NCBI GenBank assembly: GCA_002293105.1
Contig: DBCP01000160.1
Location: 1 to 8,050 of the forward strand
Length of the DNA: 8,050 bases
Origin: Bacteroidetes bacterium UBA955
GTDB taxonomy: Bacteria; Bacteroidota; Bacteroidia; NS11-12g; UBA955
Direction: 5' to 3'
The notes under the pieces are model-generated. The model was not told the origin of the DNA. It made no database searches and worked only from the letters and a program-made list of their open reading frames with translations. The first letter of the stretch is position 1. Every line of letters begins with the position of its first letter. A program made the translations under genes and the position numbers. Below are positions 1 through 6,238 of this stretch, one piece after another.

Positions 1-741
1 TGTGCGCGATGATTCAAGGCCATACAATGTCTCATACGTCAAACTGTTCCGATTGGGATATACATCAAAGAGCCCCAAACCGGGTACTTCTATACTTCTT
101 GCATTTGCAAACACTGCACTTCCTTCCAAGTGTTGCTCTACCCCATCCTCCTTCCAAACACAGGTACCCCCTTGACCGGCCAACACCACATTGGTAGGAT
201 TCCAAGTGAATTTATATTGCCAGGGGTTGTCGCCACAATCCTCCAACGCAACCAAACCCCCGCAGTGACTTTCAAACCCATCCACACGCAATCCCTGATC
301 CTTTGCTTCATCCAACAACCTACTCGCACTCAAATGGTCAATGCCAGGATCCAAACCCAATTCATTCATGAACAACAATCCCTTTGCTGCCGCCGCCTCG
401 CCCAATGCACGCATCTCATCAGATGTGTAAGAAGCGGTGAACAAATGACAACCATGCTGCAAACAGGCCTTAGCTACCGCCATGTGCATCGTCGGCGGCA
501 ATACACTCACCACCAAATCCAATTCAGCAACAATCCCGTCGAGCACGGCTACATCGCCCAACTCTGCCACCGTCAAGGCTACCGAATCCAACACCCGAAA
601 AGAAGCCTTCAAGCGATCAAACTGTAAATCATACACCTGTAAACTGCGGTTGCTCGCCGCGCAATACGAAGCCAAATATTCAATGAGATAACCAGCGCTT
701 CTCCCTGCACCCAACACCCCTATCTTTTGTATGCTTCGCAT
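1..741 (-). CDS. Saccharopine dehydrogenase/reductase-like oxidoreductase, N-terminal part (truncated by window edge)
   Basis: I translated the minus strand from the ATG at 741 and found 247 codons without a stop up to base 1, so the C-terminal part lies outside the window. Relatives are about 430-450 residues, so roughly 200 are missing. An N-terminal Rossmann dinucleotide site is visible as GAGRSAG at residues 11-17. The second strand ends VYD at 36-38; an acidic residue there usually favours NAD(H) over NADP(H). LPPTMH (81-86) and NELGLDPGIDH (126-136) are typical of the saccharopine reductase (Lys9 / LKR-SDH) family, as is the later CGDNPWQYKFTWNP stretch. The family interconverts saccharopine with glutamate and an aminoadipate semialdehyde in lysine metabolism, in the cytoplasm. 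Whether this member acts on lysine or on a related carboxy-amine is inference. Its ATG overlaps the methyltransferase stop as TGATG, indicating translational coupling. I see no Shine-Dalgarno sequence. Confidence 0.88.
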   Translation of the reverse strand, partial: MRSIQKIGVLGAGRSAGYLIEYLASYCAASNRSLQVYDLQFDRLKASFRVLDSVALTVAELGDVAVLDGIVAELDLVVSVLPPTMHMAVAKACLQHGCHLFTASYTSDEMRALGEAAAAKGLLFMNELGLDPGIDHLSASRLLDEAKDQGLRVDGFESHCGGLVALEDCGDNPWQYKFTWNPTNVVLAGQGGTCVWKEDGVEQHLEGSAVFANARSIEVPGLGLFDVYPNRNSLTYETLYGLESSRT

Positions 742-1553
742 CACAAACCCAGCCTTTCCCGCTGTCGCTTCGCCTCGTATAACAACAAAGATGCAGCCAC
801 TGACACATTCAAACTATCTACAGATCCAAACATGGGAATATTGATATTCTCCCCTTTGTCGCGCCAAAATTCCGAAACCCCCTGATGCTCCGTCCCTACA
901 AGCATCGCCACACAACCCGTCAAATCCGACTGCCAAACACTCACAGAAGACTCCATGAAAGTTGTATACAAACGAACCTTATTGTGCTGAATCTTATCCC
1001 ATGCCTGAGCGGAAGTCATTACAAACAAGGGAACAGTAAATGTTGTGCCTACGCTATTGCGAATCACTTGGGGATGAAACCCGTCAATTCTTTCGTCACA
1101 CAAAACAACCCCATTGGCACCCGCAGCATCCGCAGAACGAAGCAACGCACCCAAATTACCCGGCTTTTCCACCGACTCCACCATCAAATAAAACTCTCCC
1201 TCCTTGGGATCCCACGCAGGCATTTCCTTAGGCAATTCAAACACCGCTAGCGCATTTTGACCGCTCTCCTTTACCACAACCTTCGACCACGCCACATCGT
1301 TTAATTCCAATTGATGCACCCCGACAGGAAGCACCGTCAATGCCAATACATCGTTCAACGATTCCCAGTCCATCCTCTTGGGATTGATCGCAATCTCCAT
1401 CAACCGCAAGCCCGATTTCAATGCAAGGCGGATTTCATTCAATCCCTCCACTGTAAACCGGCCCATTTGTTTGCGAAATCTCGACTTCTCTTGCAACAAC
1501 ACCACATCCTTTAACCAAGGATTTTGCGCAGAGGTTATGGCCTTAATCATCAT
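741..1553 (-). CDS. TrmH/SpoU-family RNA 2'-O-methyltransferase
   Basis: This complete 270-residue protein has the usual length and layout of the SPOUT-class RNA ribose methyltransferases. These transfer a methyl group from S-adenosylmethionine to a ribose 2'-OH in rRNA or tRNA. An N-terminal RNA-substrate-binding domain (about residues 1-105) has the family pattern FRKQMGRFTVEG (26-37). The catalytic knotted domain carries motif 1 at EKPGNLGALLRSADAAGA (129-146) with N133 and the likely catalytic R139. Motif 2 is LVGTEHQGVS (218-227), and motif 3 is IPMFGSVDSLNVSVAAS (239-255), which forms the SAM-binding trefoil knot. The exact target nucleotide cannot be told from sequence; 23S rRNA (RlmB/TsnR-like) is plausible. 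Two ATGs stand in tandem at 1553 and 1550 and either could start the protein; no Shine-Dalgarno sequence separates them. It follows the DUF4199 gene after 17 nt and overlaps the next gene by one base. Confidence 0.93.
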   Translation of the reverse strand: MMIKAITSAQNPWLKDVVLLQEKSRFRKQMGRFTVEGLNEIRLALKSGLRLMEIAINPKRMDWESLNDVLALTVLPVGVHQLELNDVAWSKVVVKESGQNALAVFELPKEMPAWDPKEGEFYLMVESVEKPGNLGALLRSADAAGANGVVLCDERIDGFHPQVIRNSVGTTFTVPLFVMTSAQAWDKIQHNKVRLYTTFMESSVSVWQSDLTGCVAMLVGTEHQGVSEFWRDKGENINIPMFGSVDSLNVSVAASLLLYEAKRQRERLGL

Positions 1554-1570
1554 TGAAATTTTATCGGCGA

Positions 1571-2143
1571 TTAAACCACTTCAGAATCGTTTAACCAATC
1601 TTGCGTTTTGTTCACGCGCAAGAACCGAGCAACGATCAACCCAAACAACATATTCCCCAGTACCAGTGAGGGCAAACCTCCAAGATAGGACCAAATCGTA
1701 CCCATTTCAGATTCTCGGATTTGCTTCACCAATTTGTCCATGTCTTCGTTCGATACCCATTTGGTTTGGCCCAATCCACTTTGCATTTGCTCAATTAATA
1801 TTGATTTTGTCTGCTCCACAAGTGAAACATCAATCAATCCATATAACACGTTATCGGCCAAACTGCCAATCACCACCGCAAAAATTACGGCGCGAAAACA
1901 GCTCATCAAGGCCCTTTTGTAGGTATAATGATTGCCTTCCAATTGACGTTTATCGCCCAAACCGCCCAAAATCATGGCAGCCAAAACAATCAAAAACGAC
2001 AATATGGTAAACGCCGGCAAAAAGCGATACTCCCAATGTTGTGTAACATACACAACAATCTTAGCCATAAAAATAAACACACCCGCTAAGAGCCCATGAA
2101 ATACTGAGGCCCTATTCAACAACAATTTAACTCGATCAACCAT
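1571..2143 (-). CDS. DUF4199 family four-helix membrane protein
   Basis: This 190-residue integral membrane protein matches DUF4199, a Bacteroidota family without an assigned function. Hydrophobic segments lie at about residues 14-34, 41-62, 82-104 and 151-175, giving four likely transmembrane helices. Between helices 3 and 4 is a roughly 45-residue polar, charged segment (105-150) that could extend from the membrane as a helical hairpin. A basic loop with the pattern HYTYKRAL follows helix 2 (residues 72-79); tyrosine- and lysine-rich loops of this kind recur in the family, as I recall. The ATG at 2143 lies inside the end of the dihydroorotase-like gene (8-nt overlap, ATGGTTGA), so translation is probably coupled and the two proteins may be made in similar amounts. 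The family assignment rests on topology, motif and neighbourhood, not on a database search. No catalytic residues are evident. Confidence 0.82.
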   Translation of the reverse strand: MVDRVKLLLNRASVFHGLLAGVFIFMAKIVVYVTQHWEYRFLPAFTILSFLIVLAAMILGGLGDKRQLEGNHYTYKRALMSCFRAVIFAVVIGSLADNVLYGLIDVSLVEQTKSILIEQMQSGLGQTKWVSNEDMDKLVKQIRESEMGTIWSYLGGLPSLVLGNMLFGLIVARFLRVNKTQDWLNDSEVV

Positions 2144-3410
2144 GATTTTTCATTAAGCAACCTTTGCGTATCGTCGCAAAAACACTTCCCTTCAAAGGTA
2201 TATCAACCCGGGGCACATTGTAAGCCCGAGTTTGCTGTTTTTCGTCGCCCAAAGCAATCGACCCGTCTAAATAGAACAATGTCAAATCGGCCGAGGCACC
2301 CACTTCGATTCTTTCTGAAGGCATACCCAAAAACGAACGACTTCCCCCGTACAACAAAGGCACCCAATTCTCAGGTCTTTCATTTTCAAACGCCTTACAC
2401 ATCATCTTGAAGGTTGAGCCCAAGGTTGCAGCACCCCAAGCCGCGTAATCAAACTCCACTTTTTTCGATTCGATATCCTCCGGATGATGATTGCTTATGA
2501 CTGCCGTAAGCGTACCATCCAACAATCCCAATAACAATGCCCTGCGATCGGCCTCACTCCGCAATGGTGGCAGAACCTTTAAATTCTCATCAAAATCAGA
2601 CAAAGCGCCATCTGTGTAGAGCAGGTTCATGACAGGCACACTTGCAACTATTTTCACTCCATCGGCTTTGGCCTGACGGATAATTTCTACACTTTCGGCA
2701 GCGCTCACACCCAAAATCGTAAGCCCACAATTCAAATGCTTGGCCAATTCAATGTCTCCAAGCAGTTCCACTGTTTCGCTGACCGCAGGTATTCCTTTAA
2801 AACCCAGGGTTGCATTAATCATACCTTCGTGCATCTTCCCATCGGGTGCCAACGTTTTCTGAAACGGGAAATGCGCATAAGTCAACCCCAATGATTGGCA
2901 ATATTGCATCAATTTGCTGCGCAAACCCAAAGAAGGACTTCCATGAATTCCATCGGTGAAGGCCACAGCCCCCGCCAAATGCATTTCGTACACCTCAGCC
3001 ATTTCTTTTCCATCGCCCTGAACGCTACCCAAACCCCAAGGCAACAACTCGGCCCGCAAAGCAGTACCTACTTGTTTCACCTGGGCGATGACAGATTCAT
3101 TGTCTGACTTTGGCGATGTTCCACACAAAGCCACTGCCTGCGTATATCCACCTTGCTGCGCAGCCGCAGCATAAGAGGTAAGTGATTCTTTCCAGGGTTC
3201 CCCGGGATCAGGACAATGTCCAAAAGCGTCCAACCATCCCACTGAAACATAAGCATCCTCACCATCAACCAATTCAGTGGCCGCCATGCCCAATCCTTCG
3301 CCCATGGCTTCAATCTTTCCATCTTTGATCAAAATCTCCACGCGCTGATTGTGCAAATCGCTGTGAGGATCGAATAATCTGACGTTTTGGAGCAGGGTGG
3401 TATGATTCAT
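2136..3410 (-). CDS. Dihydroorotase-family protein, probably catalytically inactive (PyrC-like)
   Basis: This 424-residue protein has the full length and fold markers of type I dihydroorotases, the amidohydrolases that close carbamoyl-aspartate to dihydroorotate in pyrimidine synthesis. Family landmarks remain: VSVGWLDAFGHCPDPGEP (55-72), MHEGMINATLGFKGIP (193-208), VLPPLRSEADRRALL (279-293), and the C-terminal beta-sandwich segment GASADLTLFY (371-380). Key residues differ. The metal-binding HxH after D61 is F63-G-H65, and the substrate arginine of the usual HLREPG is P67. The later histidine of HxCHVS is G234 (LTILGVS). The catalytic aspartate of TDHAPH is N307 (SNHHPE). H65 and probably H180 remain. 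It is therefore unlikely to be a working dihydroorotase; Bacteroidota often carry such a paralogue beside a true one. It begins 1 nt after the BatA-like stop (TAATATG) and overlaps DUF4199 by 8 nt. A weak AGGA at 3425-3422 lies 11 nt upstream of the ATG. A scaffold or regulatory role is inference. Confidence 0.88.
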   Translation of the reverse strand: MNHTTLLQNVRLFDPHSDLHNQRVEILIKDGKIEAMGEGLGMAATELVDGEDAYVSVGWLDAFGHCPDPGEPWKESLTSYAAAAQQGGYTQAVALCGTSPKSDNESVIAQVKQVGTALRAELLPWGLGSVQGDGKEMAEVYEMHLAGAVAFTDGIHGSPSLGLRSKLMQYCQSLGLTYAHFPFQKTLAPDGKMHEGMINATLGFKGIPAVSETVELLGDIELAKHLNCGLTILGVSAAESVEIIRQAKADGVKIVASVPVMNLLYTDGALSDFDENLKVLPPLRSEADRRALLLGLLDGTLTAVISNHHPEDIESKKVEFDYAAWGAATLGSTFKMMCKAFENERPENWVPLLYGGSRSFLGMPSERIEVGASADLTLFYLDGSIALGDEKQQTRAYNVPRVDIPLKGSVFATIRKGCLMKNHG

Positions 3411-3411
3411 A

Positions 3412-5451
3412 TTATTGATTTTCCTTTGATTTTTTTCTTGATTGCATGAACAAAAGCAACACCTCTACCGCGAAGAAAAAGGCAGCCCCCCATATAAACA
3501 AGCGCCAAAGCACCTTTAAGGGTTCATTCTGTAAAATAGGTGACTTTCCATCGCCCATGCTACTAGTCCATGAGAGACCCACCTGGTCAAACTTCGCTTT
3601 CCAATCGGGATCCGATTGCAAATTAGACTCTGAACGAGGCCAATTGAACGACATCCCAACTGCATTTTTCTCTAACGGTGATTTTAACTGATAATGTCCG
3701 GGCATACTGGGCTCAGCACCCACATACATGGAAGTATGTCGCTCCGAATTCGTCTGTAACTCCACCACCGAAGTCCTGCCTTGTCCTATCAATTGCGCTG
3801 CACGCTCATCGGTTTTCATGGGCGCTGGCAACGAGACCAACTGTTTGGAAAACAACACCCCGTATAGCGGCTTATCCTGGATCGATTTACTGGCAAGCAA
3901 CTGCGTAACAACGGGCAAATACCAACTAGAGTTTAAAAACTGCTGACTCCCTTTTTGCAGATCGGAGAGCCACAACCATTGGGTACCGTTTTCGATGTTG
4001 CGTGAAACCAATAGGGGCTGTCCCCCTTCCAATTGAATAATGGTTTCGAAATCAGCAGCGGCTTCAATATCAAAAGCCGACTGAATATTGGGTAGTTGTA
4101 TTTTATCTGATAAACGCTCGGCGAAAGCCCCCTGAAAAACAGGATGATTCAACCCTGCCAATGCCATACGATGGTCGGCTTTCTTCCAAGCTCCTGACAA
4201 TCCGCGCTGTGCGATAATATCCCAGGGCAGCCCTGATGCAGCGGGAACAAACTGTAACACCGTGAGACCCTCTTCCACTTTTTGTTTCAATTGGATGGTG
4301 GCATTTACAGGCAATTTGATTGCACCTATTGAAACCAATGCATCCAATCCATCTAAAGGATTTCCTTTCGCAGTAAAATCGCCCACCGAAACTACACGCT
4401 TCTTCAGCAGCGGCTGTGCCGAGAACAAGGCATCCAGCGCCCTATCGCTCCCGAAAACACCCACTGAGGTTTGCCATGTTTTGATTGGATGTAGGAATAG
4501 GTTGTTATCGTACACAAATCCGTCGGCACCCAAACGCAATTCCAACGGCTTTGCAATGTCTACAGCACTTACGGCACCCTCAAACTCTATGGTTTCGTCA
4601 GCACCCAAGGCTTTCGTTTGGGCGAACAAGGTTTTCCCATCCACCAGCAATTGCAATTGGGCCTCTTTGACATCTCCACCTCTGTGCGATACTTTGGCCT
4701 TCAACAATAACCCTTCCGATTGATTATCAGCAGAAAATTGAGAAACGACCCAAGCCGTATCCAAACTCAAATTCCCACCCTTAATTTCAGCGGCATTCAA
4801 GTCAAACTGCACAAATCGCCAATCAATGTTCGGGTTAGATTGAACCTTTCTCAACCCGCGAACAAATCCAGCTTGCACATCGCTAAACAAAATTGCGGCA
4901 AGACTGCGTACGCCAGATTCTTGCTGTATGATCAACACGCGGTCAATCCAATCTGCCATTGTAAATCGTTGGGATCCAACAGAGAGTGTATCCAACAGCG
5001 TTGAAAGTTGACTGGGCGACATCCAAACATCCGTTTGAAGGGTTTGAGAAATGAATTTTACTTGGGTTTCGGGGGGCAAATCCCGCAGAATGGCATAGGC
5101 CTGAGACTTCGCTTGCTCCAACATCTGTCCCTCCGAACTTTCCACCGATAGTGAAAAGCCATTATCCATGAGCAATACTACGTGAGAATACCCCTTATTG
5201 CCTGCTTGTTGATCATTGCAGCTTGGCATAGCAAACGCAAACACCATGCAGGCGATTCCCAACATGCGAGATACAAGAACAAGCCAATGTTGCAAACGCT
5301 TTTGTTGCCGTGCTTGCTGCAAACGCTGCGTGAGGCGAAATACCCCTGGAAAGTAAATCGTTTTGGTTCGGTGAAATTGAAAAAGGTGAATCAACAGCGG
5401 AATTGCTAGCAACAACAATCCCCAAAGCATATTTGGCTGTTGAAAGTGCAT
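3412..5451 (-). CDS. BatA-type membrane protein with altered von Willebrand A-like domain
   Basis: This 679-residue protein begins with the BatA / aerotolerance-regulator N-terminal domain (about 1-77). It has one helix at about 9-24, the motif FHRTKTIYFPGVFRL (26-40), a basic stretch QQARQQKRLQHW, and a second helix at about 56-76. A von Willebrand A-like region follows: VVLLMDNGFSLS at 91-102 sits where the metal-binding DxSxS motif should be, but the middle serine is glycine (D96, G98, S100). A long, probably periplasmic region fills 110-640, and a single C-terminal helix (about 648-669) ends in a basic tail RKKSKENQ. Named Bat proteins are linked to oxygen tolerance in Bacteroides fragilis, but this long stand-alone form is not in a BatABCDE cluster and its role is unknown. 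Its ATG overlaps the kinase stop as TAATG, and its stop lies 1 nt before the dihydroorotase-like start. The domain call is firm; any link to nucleotide metabolism is inference. Confidence 0.87.
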   Translation of the reverse strand: MHFQQPNMLWGLLLLAIPLLIHLFQFHRTKTIYFPGVFRLTQRLQQARQQKRLQHWLVLVSRMLGIACMVFAFAMPSCNDQQAGNKGYSHVVLLMDNGFSLSVESSEGQMLEQAKSQAYAILRDLPPETQVKFISQTLQTDVWMSPSQLSTLLDTLSVGSQRFTMADWIDRVLIIQQESGVRSLAAILFSDVQAGFVRGLRKVQSNPNIDWRFVQFDLNAAEIKGGNLSLDTAWVVSQFSADNQSEGLLLKAKVSHRGGDVKEAQLQLLVDGKTLFAQTKALGADETIEFEGAVSAVDIAKPLELRLGADGFVYDNNLFLHPIKTWQTSVGVFGSDRALDALFSAQPLLKKRVVSVGDFTAKGNPLDGLDALVSIGAIKLPVNATIQLKQKVEEGLTVLQFVPAASGLPWDIIAQRGLSGAWKKADHRMALAGLNHPVFQGAFAERLSDKIQLPNIQSAFDIEAAADFETIIQLEGGQPLLVSRNIENGTQWLWLSDLQKGSQQFLNSSWYLPVVTQLLASKSIQDKPLYGVLFSKQLVSLPAPMKTDERAAQLIGQGRTSVVELQTNSERHTSMYVGAEPSMPGHYQLKSPLEKNAVGMSFNWPRSESNLQSDPDWKAKFDQVGLSWTSSMGDGKSPILQNEPLKVLWRLFIWGAAFFFAVEVLLLFMQSRKKSKENQ

Positions 5452-6068
5452 TAGAACAATCCGTTCAACGTGCTTTCTACTTTTTGGATGATTTCGGCAG
5501 CATCCTCAGGTCGTTCTTGAAAATCAATGTCATCCACATTAAAAATCAACAACTTCCCTTTGTAATTACTAATCCATGCTTCATATCGCTCATTCAGTCT
5601 TTTGAGATAATCAAGGCGAATGGCATCTTCATAATCCCTACCGCGCATTTGAATCTGGTGTACCAACTTCGGAATTCCAGCACGCAAATAGATTAACAAA
5701 TCAGGGGGTTCTACCTGATTGCTGATGGCGTCGAACAATTGCTTGTAATTTTCAAAATCGCGGGTACTCATCAAACCCATCGCATGGAGGTTCGGAGCAA
5801 AGATGTGCGCATCCTCGTAGATGGTTCGATCCTGAATAACCGTATTCTTTCCTCCGCGGATGGTTTGCACGTGCTTCCAACGCGTGGTTAAAAAATACAC
5901 CTGCAAGTTGAAGCTCCAGCGCTGCATATCCTCATAGAAATCAGAGATATATGGATTGTCGTCCATGTCCTCTAATTGCATCTCCCAACCGTAGTGTTTT
6001 GACAGCAAATTCGTCAGGGTTGTCTTTCCTGCTCCGATATTTCCTGCAACCGCAATGTGCTTAGCCAT
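5451..6068 (-). CDS. Deoxynucleoside kinase (dAK/dGK family)
   Basis: This 205-residue soluble protein has the standard size of bacterial deoxyadenosine/deoxyguanosine kinases, which phosphorylate salvaged deoxynucleosides to 5'-monophosphates using ATP. The P-loop is GNIGAGKTT (9-17). The substrate-side acidic motif LEDMDDNPY (32-40) follows, with E33 the candidate catalytic base. QDRTIYEDAHIF (79-90) carries the family DR pair (D80, R81), the counterpart of ERS in eukaryotic enzymes. RGRDYE (142-147) is the arginine-rich lid that closes over ATP. PPDLLIYLRA (121-130) is the conserved strand of the fold. Substrate preference (dA, dG or dC) cannot be fixed from these motifs. It is the first gene of the leftward operon; the ATG at 6068 is preceded by a Bacteroidota-type promoter and has no Shine-Dalgarno sequence. 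Its TAA overlaps the BatA-like start. Confidence 0.93.
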   Translation of the reverse strand: MAKHIAVAGNIGAGKTTLTNLLSKHYGWEMQLEDMDDNPYISDFYEDMQRWSFNLQVYFLTTRWKHVQTIRGGKNTVIQDRTIYEDAHIFAPNLHAMGLMSTRDFENYKQLFDAISNQVEPPDLLIYLRAGIPKLVHQIQMRGRDYEDAIRLDYLKRLNERYEAWISNYKGKLLIFNVDDIDFQERPEDAAEIIQKVESTLNGLF

Positions 6069-6072
6069 ACTG

Positions 6073-6105
6073 CAATATTACGAACCACTACCAAGGGTTT
6101 ACAAA
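6073..6105 (-). promoter_or_regulatory. Predicted Bacteroidota promoter for the leftward operon
   Basis: Read on the minus strand, TTTG (6105-6102) is followed after 21 nt by TAATATTG (6080-6073). This is a good fit to the Bacteroidota sigma-factor pattern -33 TTTG / -7 TAnnTTTG, with one mismatch in the -7 box. Only four bases separate the -7 box from the kinase ATG at 6068, so transcription would start at or very near the start codon. If so, the message is almost or fully leaderless. Alternatively the true start codon or promoter lies elsewhere. Confidence 0.5.
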
Positions 6106-6219
6106 TCATTAACGAACAAAAGTTTTACACAATTCCAAGGGCACCACCTTACTACAAACCGCTGTATAAAAAACCCATCAAATCATTGTCATATATGCCC
6201 AAGCGTGGCGGTTTCACCG

Positions 6220-6227
6220 TAATTTTG
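6220..6227 (+). promoter_or_regulatory. Candidate -7 box for the ABC transporter gene
   Basis: TAATTTTG is an exact match to the Bacteroidota -7 consensus TAnnTTTG and lies 11 nt upstream of the ATG at 6239, predicting a 5' leader of only a few bases. No TTG occurs at the expected 17-23 nt upstream (the nearest, at 6186-6188, is 31 nt away), so only half of the promoter is supported. Confidence 0.38.
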
Positions 6228-6238
6228 CGCACCTCTGC

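Larger units (their letters stand above)
6069..6238. other. Divergent intergenic promoter region
   Basis: These 170 bp separate the leftward kinase operon from the rightward ABC transporter gene and should hold both promoters. The right-hand end carries a TAATTTTG box facing right, and the left-hand end a TAATATTG box facing left. I see no coding potential, no riboswitch-like structure and no long inverted repeat. The only internal repeat I noticed is CCAAGGG, present at 6091-6097 and again at 6135-6141 in the same orientation. Confidence 0.7.

Noticed and set aside
130..627. 165-codon plus-strand reading frame
   Set aside because: It lies wholly antisense to the saccharopine dehydrogenase-like gene, whose minus-strand translation is a clear family match. 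The plus-strand protein has no recognisable domain and an unnatural composition rich in His, Gln and Arg.
1378..2010. 210-codon plus-strand reading frame crossing two genes
   Set aside because: It is antisense to the methyltransferase start and most of the DUF4199 gene, has no recognisable motif, and is best explained as a shadow frame.
4262..4723. 153-codon plus-strand reading frame inside the BatA-like gene
   Set aside because: It is antisense to the periplasmic region of a well-supported 679-residue protein and shows no domain, signal or conserved motif.
6208..6220. CGGT-TTC-ACCG short inverted repeat just upstream of the transporter -7 box
   Set aside because: A four-pair stem with a three-base loop is too short to distinguish from chance as an operator or a structured element.
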